Notes under the pieces: generated by a model
The model's database searches: none
The model's input: the letters and a program-made list of their open reading frames with translations, nothing else
What the model was told of the DNA's origin: nothing
Position numbers and translations under genes: made by a program
In this document: piece after piece, positions 30,479-42,395 of the stretch
Layout of the letters: each line of letters starts with the position of its first letter
Position numbering within the stretch: position 1 is the stretch's first letter
Assembly (NCBI GenBank): GCA_024734555.1
Contig: JANPWX010000118.1
Span: 912,117-976,116, forward strand
DNA from: Trochalopteron elliotii
Taxonomy: Eukaryota; Chordata; Aves; Passeriformes; Leiothrichidae
Direction of reading: 5' to 3'
Length of the DNA: 64,000 nt

Positions 30479-33400
30479 GTGGGTGTGTGGAGGTGGAAAA
30501 CAGTGCTGGTCACGTTTCCCTCGCCACCATGGGCAGTGGGGCCAAGGACAGCTGGACAAAGCAAAACGTTGCTCTTCATCTTCAAAGTGATGGCCCCAAA
30601 AGGAGGGTGGATGTGTCTGAAAGGGACTCACGACAGTTATTGCGTCTCTTGAAAAACACTTGCACGAAGAGATGTCTTTGTTTCAAGAAATAATAAAGCT
30701 GGGCAGCTTGCAAGCCGTGTGCTTGCCTTCTCCCTGGTGTTCCCGTGCTTGGCAGTGCCTTTGCTTTTGCAGAAGAAGTGTGGCTTGGTTTTTTAACTCT
30801 TGCTTCTCTGTGAAAGACAGCAGCCAGAGAATGAACAGTTTGGGATTTTGCAGGTAGACAGGGGGTGGACACCAGTCCTCTTTAATCTTGGGTGCTGAAG
30901 GTGATCAGAGCTTTTTATATAGACCTTTATCTGTTGGCAACTTAATTAACTAATGGTCCCAGAAAGCTCTTACAGAACAATTGATTTTATTCACTTCAAT
31001 ATCGTTATCTCTGTCCTACTGGCACCCAGGCAGTTGTGCAGGCATTTTTGGGTGGTGAAAGCTGGTCATGGCTTCCTTTCCCAGCCCTGTTTTGTATCCA
31101 TAGGTTTTTTGGATTAGAGATTCAGCTTTAGAGAGAATTAAATCCTCTCTGTCTACGGTTGTGTGGGGAGCACATGGCTGCAGCTGTAACAGCCTTAGAG
31201 TATGAATGGCACAGGGCAAAGGAAACATGATCAGCATTGTTTCATTGCTGCCTTGCCTCACTGTCTGTGCCCCCCACCTGACCCGAGGACACACGTGAGA
31301 GCAATACAAGATATTCAGCCCCTCGTCACGTTGTGTCTTTTCTTTGCCTCTGGCCTGAACCTGGGTCTTCTGGTTACTAGTTCTTGCAATTTTGCTGGTA
31401 GCCCTCCTGGTGGTACATGTCACGTTGAACTCCCGTGTCGTGGGTGCATGTGACAGAGAGAATCACAGCCCTTGTTTTAATAAAGCTTAATTCCTCTGCC
31501 TCCATAAAAAATATCTATGTAAGAAGACACAGCTGAGCCCTCAGGTGTAGATATGAGAAGGTAGAGGGAAGATCTCCCCCCAGGCTGTGTGTGTGTGTAT
31601 TTTAAGTGCTTTCCCAGTGCAGGGGTGTGGACTCCTGAGGTCATTGGATTCGCTGAGACTTCTGCAATAGGGATTGCTGGGCTGAACTGGGATTTGATGA
31701 GAATTGAAGCTGGCTGTGGAAAAAAAAATTACCTGAGTCCTCCTCCAACTTCACACTGGGTTGGATTTTGCATCATCTTTGCCAAGGTCAGAAGAAATTC
31801 ATAATGGCAGCTAGGGCTTTAAGGCTTGATGGAAGTCTTCTCCTTTTCCCATCCCTCCAGCTTCCTTGGACCCTGGTCATTCCCCCTTCCACCTACCCTT
31901 TAACCCAGCAGCTCATCACCCTGCCTGTCAAGCACATCTTCCTCTGGTACCTCTGTCTATCCCCATTCCCATCCTGAGGCAGCCGTGACCCTACCAGTAT
32001 TGTGGCAGACTCCTTGCTGGGGCTGAGGGTGGTTGCGTCAGCCCTTCCTGCCTGTGGTGCTCTGCAGTAGAGGGAGCTACTTCTCTTTTTATTAAAACAT
32101 AATCAAATAGGCCAGCACATATGGTGGCACCTCCATACAGATAAGACTGTGATCCTTCAGACCTGGAAGTGAGAACCACCCCCTTTACCTTCGCAGATGC
32201 TGGGACCACCCAGTTTGAGTTTCTTATACATTTTAGTCCCTTAGTGGGGTCTTCTGGGCTGCTGGTGGCTGGGGAGATGCTGTTGCTTTGTTTGAAACCC
32301 ACAAAAAGTGATTTAATCAGTTTGGCTTCCTGTATGCCTGGGCAAGAGCACCCCAGAAATGTAATGGGCTGCTTTCATGGGCAGTAGCTCATGCTTGGTA
32401 TTTACAGAGAAATGGTGCTTTGAAAAGACCCCATTTTTCTGCTTCTCCTGCTGTTCTCTAGCTAGGGCTGAGCCTTGCTGTTAATAAGGGAAATGCAGAC
32501 ATCTCTTCACAGTAAAGACAAAAAAATCTCCCCTTTGCTTTCCTTCCCATCTTGTCGGGAGCACCCTGCTGTGGCCCTCCGCTTTCTTCCCATCTCACAC
32601 AGGGAATGGATTCTCTCTCTCAGTTGTGCTCCTCACTAGAGTCCTGGTTGCTGAGTGTGTCCATGCAGCCATACCATATCCCTTCAGCTGGCTTTTATTA
32701 GCAAGCAGAAAGCAGAGTGCAATGGTTTGGGGGGGAAAGGAGGGGTTTGGAAGATCTGAGGTTAAGCCTCAGTTGTGTTTTGGATTTACCGCATAGCTTT
32801 GGAGAAGTCATTTGTGTGCATCAGCTCTCTACCTGTAAGCATCGGTGTGGTCTGACCGACTTCTTCAGCATTAAAAGGTAGTTATGTGTTGCTTTTAACC
32901 ATATTCCATCCACAGAAGAAAAGAAGTGGGTGTTGAAGCAAGGGTCACTTTGAAGCTGAGCCTCAGCTGTGTGTGTTTCTCAGGTGCTTTCAGTAATATG
33001 ACCCATGCTTTATGTTTCAGGCTGCAAATACTGCAAAAGGCTATTTTGAGCCCTGGTAGCTTTGACTGAGATCCAGGCTCCTAGCAGCCCTTGCAAAAGG
33101 AGCCTGACACCCTGTATTCTGTTGTTCTAGTGAAAAAATGGGTTTTTTAAGCTTTTTGGCTTTGCTTTGCATAGATGTTTGTGGTCTGAAGTGTCACCAA
33201 GAAAACTAGGGCTCTGGCTCTGCAGGACTCTTCAGATGTGTCAGAATTCTGATATCATTTTCTCTCTGGAAAATCACTGGCCATATAAGAAACTCGGATG
33301 AGAAAATGCTTGGTTAAAAACTCAAGGGATGCTCCATGGCAAACCCACGGGAGGATCCATTTCCCAAGCCTCCTCCTGTCTGCAGGGGCTATTAGGAGAT

Positions 33401-33539
33401 TCATTTATTCTGCTTGAAGCCTGCAGGTGTATTAACACAGACTCTTCTCTTCAGCTGAGTTAAGAAGAACAACTTCCGTTTGAATTCCTTTGGGACTGGA
33501 GCTGTCTGTCTCTATCATTCAGTTTAGGAGTGTAGCAGA
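30479..33539. other. Unique non-coding stretch
   Basis: There is no supported gene. A 68-codon plus-strand frame (30487-30693) ends immediately at an AATAAA (about 30691), which is curious but unsupported. 32780-32830 (GCTTTGGAGAAGTCATTTGT, CTCTCTACCTGTAA) weakly resembles MIR (CCTTGGGCAAGTCACTTAAC, TCCTCATCTGTAA). Nothing else is recognised. Confidence 0.5.
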
Positions 33540-33562
33540 GGGGAGGGGGGGAAAGCCAGGGG
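33540..33562 (+). other. G-quadruplex motif
   Basis: G4, A, G7 (divisible as G3-G-G3), a 7-base loop and G4 satisfy G3+N1-7 fourfold on the plus strand. Confidence 0.6.
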
Positions 33563-34780
33563 AGCACCAAAAGGGCCTTGATCTGTACTGGACTAGGAAA
33601 ACCTGCATCATGGTGAGGATGGGTAAAAATGTGATGATTAAACTTGTGCTGCTACAGCTTAGAAGGATTAGCCCCATTAGAGCTCTTAGTGCAGCATCCC
33701 TGGTGTACCTGTGTGGATGAAGATGGGCCTGAGGACATGACTGGGCTTTTAGGTTTAGCTAATTGTCTTTGGAAGGTGGGGACAACGGGCAGCTTTCCCT
33801 GGGCTGTGGCAACACTCAAAAGAAAAAGGTGGCATTTCTGGGGCCTCTGAATGTCACTGTTGAAGATGTTGAAGATGGCTTTGGGCTCATGGCTGAGAGA
33901 TGCTACCACAGGGAAACCCACAGTGTCTGAGGGGTTGCAGAACTGAGGCTGGAGAAAACATGTGGGATGGCTTCTCTGGCTGTTTTCATTTTCCTGTGCC
34001 ATACTCAGGAAGATTCCCATACTCCAGGGACCTGTTCAGTTCTGAGGCCACAGCCAGTCTGTAGCTGGTGGGGTCACTTTCACTCTGCAGGTGGATTGAA
34101 AGGCTTTCACTCCCTCCTGCACAGGGATCGAAGGGTTCTGCTCCCTGGCTTGTGAGACAGAATGACTGCAGTTGCTGTAGAGAGCAGGAAATCATCTCTG
34201 TAAAGCTGTCCAGAAAGCCTTGAATTCAGGTACAAGCCTCATGTTTATAGGAACATAAAAGGAACCATGGAAACTAAATATGGGTCAGAGCATCCACAAA
34301 TAGACAAAACAGAAGGATTGCAGAGTTACACTAATTTCTCTGTCTTTGGATTTGCTGTGGTGGTTTCAAACCTGCCTGGGGTCCTAGGCTCCAAAGGAGG
34401 ATTTGAGATCCTTAGGAGTAAGGAATATTTTTGGGAAGGCAGTGGGCAGAAGACCTCGTTTAAATGTCTTTTGCGTGAGGGTCATACTGCTCTGTGGTAC
34501 ATAAGATGTGCTGGCTGTGACATTCCCATTGAATCCCATGGGAGATCAGGCACCTGGAGAGGAATGAAGAGCTTCATGTGCACTGTTGACATGGAACTTA
34601 AACTTTGCTTCTCTCTGTTCCCTTGTTTAGAGAATTACCCTGTGGAGCTCTGCATGCCCTCCTGGGCTTGTCGCAATGATTCAGCTGCTCTGCAGTCCTC
34701 AGCTTCATCACGGGGAAACTTCTTCACCTAGCTGCTGCCAGCATGCTTTTGGCGACCCTGGGTGTCCTGTCAGCTGTTAC
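33563..34780. other. Unique non-coding stretch
   Basis: No repeat family is recognised. A 154-codon plus-strand frame (34267-34731) has no domain I recognise and no paired splice sites. Confidence 0.5.
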
Positions 34781-35045
34781 AGGCCATTAAAGGATTTGTT
34801 TCTCGGTGTATGAAAAGGCTTAATTCAATTCTCATTCTCTCCTGGCATTCCTCGGAGGTGAGTGCGTCCCCTCAGCATGAATCCTCCAATGCCGCTAATT
34901 GACTTGAAAGTAGCTCGTGTCTCCTTGGAAATGTCACCCAGCCCTTTTCAAGTGCAATTCCAGGCAATCAGGATCAATATGTTTCTTTAGCTAAGGGTAT
35001 TAGCACTTGACTGACAGCCCTGCGGCATTAGCTTATTCATATGGA
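34781..35045. promoter_or_regulatory. Candidate conserved non-coding element
   Basis: This repeat-free block has CpG retention and factor-like sites: CCATTAAAGGATTTG, GGCTTAATTCAATTC, AATGCCGCTAATTGACTTG, GTAGCTCGTG, TCAAGTGCAATTCC and TTAGCTTATTCATATGG. No frame is open through it. The pattern resembles deeply conserved vertebrate enhancers. Confidence 0.38.
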
Positions 35046-36698
35046 CTTTCAGATGCTCATTTTTCTTTCCTGTCTCAGTAAGGAGGGACAGAGCTTGGAG
35101 CAGAGCCATACCCTAAGCTGCAATTGTTCCCAGAGTATTGGTGGCTACTGGCCTGGCTCTCCCATACCTGCCCCAAATCCACGGGTGGCTCTCATTCCCT
35201 GTCTCTCAGGTGAAGTCAAACTGCATTATTGCTCCATCCCTTTGCTCATCACATCGTGGCCTCGAGGTGTTCCAGAAAGGACGGGGCTGGATTTCTCTGC
35301 CCGTGTTAATCAGGGCGGCGCTTTGTTTGATAAAAGAAAGGGTGTCAGCATATTTTAGCAGCACCTTTGCACAGAGAATACTGTCAGTGCAGCTGTCCCT
35401 CCTCACATCGCTGCCCCCTTTTGCTCCCAGGGAGGCTGCAGTCAGCAGCAGAGGAGTTCCCTTGCTTTCCTCATCGTGTGGCAATTGTGGGGTGCCCAAA
35501 ATATTTGGGGTTTTCATTATGTCTTCCATCAATTACACATTCTTCTGCTTTCTTGCCTCAAAAATGTTTTTGAATTCATCTTCCCAGCACCCTGTGAGGA
35601 AGGGGCATGCTGCTCTCTCTGCTTAGAGGCAGGGGTGAAAGGACTGGGAAATGAATTTAGAGGAGCTTACAAAAGCACTTGAGACAGTGAATTTAATCTG
35701 AGCCCAGGTGCCCTCTGCTTTCCTTGCCTCTCCTTTAATAAGGCTGTCACAGCTGAGGCATCCACTCTGCTCCCCTGGAGAGACCTCCCATCCCTTTTTA
35801 CCACCCCAACTCTGCCTCTTTCCTTGGGAAGCAGAGGGGAATTCGCCCCCTACTTCGGGAAACACTCAGAAGTCTTACAAGCAACACCTCTGGAAGCAGA
35901 TCATAGAATATTTCATGTTTTCAAAGGCAGAAGCTGAGTTGCTGAGAGACCCAGAGCCATGTCCTAGGTGAGATGACATTTCTCAGGCTTGGTTCTTTTG
36001 GGTCTCTGCCACCCTGCTAGCAAGCAGTGCTCCCAGCTCTCCAAAAGCCCCTCCTGGCATGATAGAGCTGCAGGGAAGATGAAGGCATCTCCCAAGCAGC
36101 AAACATTAACATACAGAAGGATGAGGTGTGCTGCACTGGAGTATTGAGAAAACTTTGAGGACTTTTATGCCATTGTGACTTTGAGTGTGCTGTGAATTTG
36201 AGTGCAGGGCTGGTGATGGCACATCATCTGCCCCCACCTGGGATTTGTAACTGCTACTGAGGCAGAGGTGGGGAATCTGTCAGGGAGCTGCTGAGAGCAC
36301 GATCCCCAAAGGCACATCAAGAGAGAAACAAGAAAGCCTGGAAGTTTTTTTAGTTTTTTAGGGTTTTTTTTCTGTGAGCCTGCCTGGATACCTGCAGGTG
36401 TGTTAGCTTTCCCTGTCCTCTGGAATTAGTCAGTAAGGAGTTAAGGTGTGTGCCCTGTGAGACAGCCAGGAGGAGTGCATCCCAAACCCCGGCAATCAGA
36501 GGCAAAGCAACAATTATTAACGCCTCGTTGTTTAATGTGGCAGATCGCTTACGCCCCCAGTTATATTGTGTGCTCAATTCCAGAGCCCTCAGAGTTGTCA
36601 GTCAGCAGGTCCATAGATCATGGTGACCTTAGCATCGTGTCAAGGGGCTTCACTCCATCAGGGATAATGAGCATCTCCCACCAGTTTCTTCCCATCAT
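35046..36698. other. Unique non-coding stretch
   Basis: No repeat or gene is recognised. A 162-codon plus-strand frame (35138-35626) overlaps others on both strands and shows no domain. Confidence 0.55.
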
Positions 36699-37043
36699 TC
36701 ATTTGAGATCCAGAAGTTCATCATGCAAATGACAAACAGTGTTAATTTTCTGCAAATAATTCCTCCAGATGTCCGCAGGATTCCAGCACTCCTTGCCCAG
36801 AATGGTAAAATATGTTTGTCTTCCTCCCCATAATTCATCACCAGGCCCACAAATCTCCCCTAAGTCTCTATAAACAAAGCAGGATGCAGAATGCAGAGGA
36901 TAATAGTTCACTGCAAACATGTCTCTGGGTGGCTCTGCACAAGAAAAGGAGTGGTGGAAGAGGTCCAGAAGTTTCTTCTCATGTGAGCTGAGTTTGACTG
37001 CATTTAGTCTTGCAAATACAGTGAGTGGGATGGCCTGAGCCAA
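36699..37043 (-). other. Unassigned minus-strand open frame, 114 codons
   Basis: The predicted peptide has a more even, protein-like composition than its neighbours, with segments such as SSHEKKLLDLFHHSFSC, CFVYRDLGEICG and NPADIWRNYLQKINTVCHL. Just upstream on the minus strand, GCTTGGCTCAG could act as a splice acceptor. I recognise no family. Two further minus-strand frames flank it (37205-37582, 125 codons; 36350-36577, 75 codons). An exon, a decayed retroelement gene and chance are all possible. Confidence 0.15.
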
Positions 37044-37623
37044 GCCTCACACAAGCACAAGTCATTGTGGGAGGAGAAACTCTGGAGGAATTTTTATGGG
37101 TTTGAAATTCAGGTCTGTCATTCTGGAATGGCTCGATCTGGAGTGAAACCTCCTGCAAAACATATCTGCATCACTAGGGGACTCTCCATGAGATCCATGC
37201 TTTATCATGGATCTGCATCATGCTGTGTTTTCTGATGAGTAGTAAAGCAATTAGCCAGGTTTTGGTTTCTCCAAGCATCTCTCAGCTTACTGGATTCCAG
37301 ATCCAACCAAAAATACACAAGGAGCTGATTTTCAGGGAGAAATGGGCCACAGAGCACAAGAAGTTTTGGCTTGGATGAATTTGAAAATATGATCCAGGAA
37401 TTGGCTCCATCCAGTGTATCTGGCTGGGAATAGGACAGACCCATGATGAGGCAGACAGGAAAAGGACTGTATTTTTGACTCACACAAAAGGTCATCAGGC
37501 AGCTAGGACCACCAAGGAGGGTGGTGCAAATCCTGGACCCCTTCCCATGTTCCAAATAAAGTTCAGAATAATTTGAGGGCACCCAGCTTGGCTTCCAGGC
37601 TTGAAAAGCTTCTGTACTTGAAA

Positions 37624-37677
37624 TTTATTTGGTTGGATATGTATAAATGTATGTATTGCTTTATTTAGTTGGATACG
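37624..37677. repeat. Imperfect direct repeat, 36-bp spacing
   Basis: TTTATTTGGTTGGATATG at 37624-37641 and TTTATTTAGTTGGATACG at 37660-37677 differ at two positions. Confidence 0.65.
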
Positions 37678-38497
37678 AACAAAAACAAGGACATCCCAAA
37701 ACTCTTCCTCTTCTGGCTGCTTGAGAACACCCAGCCATGTGCTCCTGCCTTACCTTGGTACCCACCAATTGCTAGAGCCAGCCTGGGGGCTCAGTCCTGA
37801 GCTCCAGCATGGAAATGGCCTGACCTGGAGACACATTAAGGAGGGAGCCACCAGCTCAGAGTGAGGCTTGTGTGTGCTGGAGGAGAGAGCATCCCAAGCT
37901 CTGGAAGGTTCTGTGAGGGCCCAAGGCCCCTCTTGCCAGTGGGGCAGTGTGTGGTGGGTGTGTCACCTGGCACAGAGCTTTGTTGCTCTGCTCTTCTGTT
38001 CCCCACCACGTTTAACAGGCCCAGCTTTGCTGTGGATTTTTCCTCTCCATTCTCCAGCTCCTGCCAGCCCTGGAAGCCACTGCACCCACTCCCTCCCTCA
38101 CTGGCCTTTTCACCCTGGAAGGGTTTTTAAAGGTCCCTTTAAGCTGCATCTGTTGTGTGGCTTTTTGGTGGGTTTTTTTGGTGTTTTTTATGATGGGCTG
38201 GAAATTAATTTCTTTTTCACTGGCGTTGGACTATCCATTCCCCATGTCACAGTGCAGAATGAGCTCGTAACTCTCTTGACTGCCTCGTGGTTGAGTTATG
38301 GGGTCTTCTGCAGCGTAGCCCAAAGGGTTTAATTTAACAGTGGATGTTGGAGGAAAGCAATGGAGTCCTGACAACTGACTAGTGCTTTTGCTGTCGGTGC
38401 ACTTGGAAAATTTTCCTTAATATTTGACTGAAAGGTTCCTTGTTGTAAATTTAGCTCAGGACTTCTTGTCTTTTCCATAGATGGGGAAAGGTGGATG

Positions 38498-38511
38498 TTT
38501 TTTTTTTTTTT
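38498..38511. repeat. Poly(T) tract, T14
   Basis: Uninterrupted run of 14 T followed by a pyrimidine-rich stretch. Confidence 0.9.
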
Positions 38512-39438
38512 CCCCTTCTCTTTTTGTTTGTCTGAAGATTGCAACCATGTCTCCATCCTCTCTAGACTGAGCATCACAAATGCTTTCCACCCCTCCTTGC
38601 CAACTGTCTCCTATAGATTTCCAGTCACTGTTGTCTGTCTCTCTTGGACTGTCTCCAATTGTTCACACTGTCTGGAAGATCAGCATCCCAAACTGGACAA
38701 CATGTTCCAGCTGAGCCTTTAGCAATGCGGAAGGCACGTGAGGGTAACCTGGACTCCTTGCACATGACATCTTTTCTGGGCTCTGATCCTGGTTGCCCTT
38801 GGCATGATCTTGAACTGGTTTGGGGCAAGCAGGGTGAAGTGCTTTGGTTGCTGTCTGGGCCACCTGTGGTCGTGTCCTTGTCACCACACAGGGACACAAA
38901 TAAGGCCATCTGCCGTAGGAACCTGTGTCTGGGATCAGGGACGCTCGGGTGAACTAATGTGAAAGGACGAAGAATGCCTGCTGCTTGCAGGAGCTGGAGC
39001 TCGTTAACCCCCTTGCAGATGCTCCTCCATGTACTTTCCTTCATGGGACTATTCACAGGCTGGTTTAATGTGCCTGTTAATGGTGAAATTGGTGGGGTTG
39101 TGTCCACTGGAGCACTCTTCTCACAGAACTTTGGAGGAGCCATGGGGAAAGAAAAAAGTCCTTGGTTTTTCCTCATCCCTAGTTCTGCATTTTTGTAATT
39201 TCCCCTTACAACAAGCAGCAGACTTCACGTTTTTTTAAGGCCCAGCTCATTTTTGGTCCCCATAATGAGTAATAACATCTTAAAGGCACTGTCCCAGGGC
39301 TTTGTCTCTCACAGGGCAGCACCTCATCCTGTGGTATTTGCTCAGTTGAATGGTCACTGGTTTTTCTGGACTTGCATGGAGGACATGGTATGGATCCAAG
39401 TGCAGCTCAGGAGCTGGGCTCTTGCACGAGGGTGATTA

Positions 39439-39890
39439 TAAACTGATAGAATTTGTCATGTTGGAAAAGACCTCTTAGATCACCAAGCCCAACTGCTAAC
39501 CCAGCAGTACAAAGTCCCCAAGTGTTTTGTCGACTAAACTATTTCCCCAGGTGCCACATCCACAGGTTTTTTTTAACACTTCTAGGGATGGTGATTCCAC
39601 CACTTTCCTGGTTTGCCTGTTCCAGTGCTTGAACACCCTTTCAGTGAAGAAATTTATCCTAATATCCAATCTACACCTTCCTTGGCACAGCTTGAGGCTG
39701 CTTCCTCTTGTCCCATCTTTATTCCCTGGGGGCAGAGCTTGACCCCAACCTGGCTACAGCCTCCTGTTGGGGAATTGTGAAGACTGAGAAGATCCCCCTG
39801 GGGCTCTTTTTCTCCAGGCTGAGCAACCCCAGCTCCCTCAGCTGCTCCTCATTGGTCTTGTTCCTCCTTCTTCACTTTGGGATGTGGAGA
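39439..39890 (-). mobile_element. Longest CR1 LINE copy in the window, minus strand
   Basis: From the 3' end (left): TTGGAAAAGACCTCTTAGAT, GCTAACCCAGCAGTAC, CCAGGTGCCACATCCACAGG, GGGATGGTGATTCCACCACT, CCTTTCAGTGAAGAAATTTA, TCCTAATATCCAATCTACAC, CTTGAGGCTGCTTCCTCTTG, CCAACCTGGCTACAGCCTCC, TTTTTCTCCAGGCTGAGCAA and CCCAGCTCCCTCAGCTGCTC. These follow the reversed CR1 consensus (3' UTR into the end of ORF2) without a large gap over about 450 bp. The ORF2 part is broken by substitutions and indels. The copy is 5' truncated near 39890. Confidence 0.95.
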
Positions 39891-41865
39891 GCAAAGCTGA
39901 GGCATTAGTTGTGAAGCAGGATGGCAAATAAGAGTCATGAAGAAGAGAGGATTTGACATGGTTGCTTGTAGGCCAACCTGGCTGGAGGTGGAAGGAAGGA
40001 AGGATGGGTCCAGCCAACAGCTGGACAAGCTGAGTAGGAGCCCTCAACCTCCTGAGGGGAGGAGGGACTGAGATCCTTGAGTTGCTCTTCTCCTGTTTAG
40101 GACTGGGACTAAAACAGAGCACGCATCTGACACACCCTGGAGACATTACAGCATTCTAGCAGCAGGGATGGAAATGCAGATGTATCGTGAGGGTCTGGAG
40201 TTATAACTCCTCAGGTGATGCTTGTGTAACACCTGTGCCAGTGGAAATGACCAGAGAACCTGCAAAATCCCTCTTGTTTCTCAGGAGTTCACCCCCAGCT
40301 GGGTAAGGAAATCAAGATAACTGGCTTGTCTGCCTTTGGCAGTGTATTTGAGGCAGTCATCTATTTCTGGCACCACATGGGCATCATTTGCACTCCAAAT
40401 ACTGTCAGGTTCTGTGGGACAGCCCCTGTCTTTACCTCAAACTCATCTCCTGAAGCCAGGCAATTAGATGAGATTCTTTTTCATCTAAGTGCTTTTTGTT
40501 TTGCTTTCTAATCTGTGGAGGGAAGCTGGCAGATAGCATCTTTAAAGGTGAGCAAAATGGAGCCAACGTTTTGTATTCCAGAAATCTCATTATTTTCCAA
40601 GTAATATGCTGATTTTGGATGCTTGGGGTTTGGCAGTGATGCAAGGGTCATTGCTGAACAAAGCAGAAGCAGGCCCATCCTGGAGAAGCCTGTCTGGGTA
40701 AAATACACATTTTCTAAGAGTGGAAAACATGAATTCTCTGGGTCATGTCAAGGAATGAGGCCTTGTGGGTAATTTCCCTTTGGCTCTGACTTGATGAAAG
40801 CTTTTACAAAAGGAAAAAGTGTGTTTTAAGAAGTTACTTGATACTTATCTGTCCGGAGTGCTTTTCCCAGGCTGGATTTGGGGAGGGATTATCTCAGATT
40901 TTCATTTAGTTCTGAAATCCTGGGTATTGGTTTTATAAACTAAAACCTCTTCACAGCAGGTTGCTTGTTCTGTCTTGTTGTTTTAGCTTGATGCCTAGGA
41001 AGGAATTTAAATTTCCTGAATGGATGGGGCCTGTGCCTCGCTGGGGTAAATCAGCATCGTTCAAATATTTAAAGGCAGATGCATCAATACTGGCAGCTGA
41101 GGATCTGGCTTACTTTGATTAAAATCTGATCAAGATTACTCAGCCTTGCCAAGGGACTTGGATTACCAGTCTATAAAAAGAAGAGGAGGAGAGGAGAGGA
41201 CATCAAATATAAAAATAATCCAATGAAGGACGTTAAGCTAAACTCACTGCAAATTGAACAATAATGAAAACATCCTCCTTAAGCAGGTGGAGGGCAGCAG
41301 GGCTCGCAGGCAAGCATGGGGCTTGCAGCTGGGGTTGAGGTAGAAATATTGCCCTGGGGTTTCTCTTGGGCATGGCCTCATCTTTTAAAGGCAGATTTCT
41401 TTTCAAAGGAAGGCCTTGCTCATTTAAAACCCCCAAGGAAGCGTTGCGGGAGGAGATGTGGGTGACAAATCCTTTGGAAAATCCTTGCCTCTGCTTCCTC
41501 AAGAGACCTGGGCTAGTGCCAAATCTCACTAGCAAAGAGGTGATTGAAGCTGAGGAACAGAAAACCAACTCTCTTACAGATTGCAGAATGTGAAATGTGC
41601 TTTTGTCTTTAGGGCTTCTTACAGGGGTTGAATTTCAACTCTTCCCTTCCATCACAGCATTTTTTTTCACCCTGGTTCTTCATTACTTTTTAAATGTAAA
41701 GCATATTCAAGGAATGTTATTATGCCATGGGATCAGGCTTGATAGCCAGTGACTGATGGGGACACTGCACCAAGCTCACTGCTTGCTGAACCATTTCAGG
41801 AGTCTGTCCAACCATTTGGCACGTGTCCAGATTTCCCAAGATTTCTTATGCTTATGGTCTCTAAA
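39891..41865. other. Unique non-coding stretch
   Basis: No gene is recognised. 41175-41200 is a purine-rich AAG/GGA tract. 40900-41230 is AT-rich without clear motifs. Confidence 0.55.
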
Positions 41866-41955
41866 CCCTGGTCTAATGGGAAGTGTCCCTGCCTATGGCA
41901 TGGGCTTGAAACTAGATGATCTTTAAGGTCCCTTCCCATTCAAACCATTATTCCC
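41866..41955 (+). mobile_element. CR1 LINE 3' end, plus strand
   Basis: CCCTGGTCTAATGGGAAGTG, TCCCTGCCTATGGCATGG, ACTAGATGATCTTTAAGGTC and CCTTCCCATTCAAACCATTA match the CR1 3' end of the type GGTCTAGTGGAAGGTGTCCCTGCCC...AACTAGATGATCTTTAAGGTCC...AACCATTC. The copy is about 90 bp and ends at the normal 3' terminus. Confidence 0.88.
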
Positions 41956-42308
41956 TGTGCTCCTGTGAAGTGCTGTAGCTCTTAGTAGGGCAGCCACACT
42001 TGAATCCTAAACTTGTTGGGTTTTGGAGCCTCCAAATACCACTGAGGTCAGCAGATTTTCCCCTCCTCTTTATGGAGCATGCTGGCTTGCTGGAATGGGA
42101 AGGAAGCACATCCCTTGGTGATCTCTGTAGAAGACATGTGAGTGGAAGGAGATCTATGGGGGCTGCAGGACCTGAGTTTCCTTTTGACAGGACTGTCACT
42201 GTGAGCAGGATGCATGGAGAGCTGGCTGGTTTGAGGCTGGAAGATGCTTTGACTGTGTCAGAGGACTCTGGGAGCCTGGAGAGTGGGGCTGAGTGGCCTT
42301 AAAATAGT
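41956..42308. other. Spacer between two facing CR1 3' ends
   Basis: Unique sequence that would form the loop if the flanking CR1 fragments paired. A 100-codon plus-strand frame (42000-42302) crosses it without any recognised domain. Confidence 0.55.
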
Positions 42309-42395
42309 CACAGAATCCTCAAATGGTTTGGGTTGGAAGGGACCTTAAAGATCATCTGGTTCCAACCTCCCTGCCACAGGGTTGGGGGGGGAGGT
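42309..42395 (-). mobile_element. CR1 LINE 3' end, minus strand
   Basis: CACAGAATCCTCAAATGG, TTTGGGTTGGAAGGGACC, TTAAAGATCATCTGGTTCC and AACCTCCCTGCCACAGGG are the reverse complement of the CR1 3' end. Only about 87 bp remain, followed by a G8 run. It faces the copy at 41866-41955. Confidence 0.93.

Larger units (their letters stand above)
37044..39438. other. Unique non-coding stretch
   Basis: There is no supported gene. A near-repeat of TTTATTTGGTTGGATATG (37624-37641 and, with two changes, 37660-37677) and a T14 run (38498-38511) are the only structures seen. Confidence 0.55.

Noticed and set aside
30487..30696. Short gene ending in AATAAA
   Set aside because: 68 codons with no recognised similarity and no promoter. 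The hexamer overlaps the stop codon, an implausible position for a functional signal.
32770..32830. MIR element on the plus strand
   Set aside because: Only two short stretches resemble the MIR core, too little to call without an alignment program.
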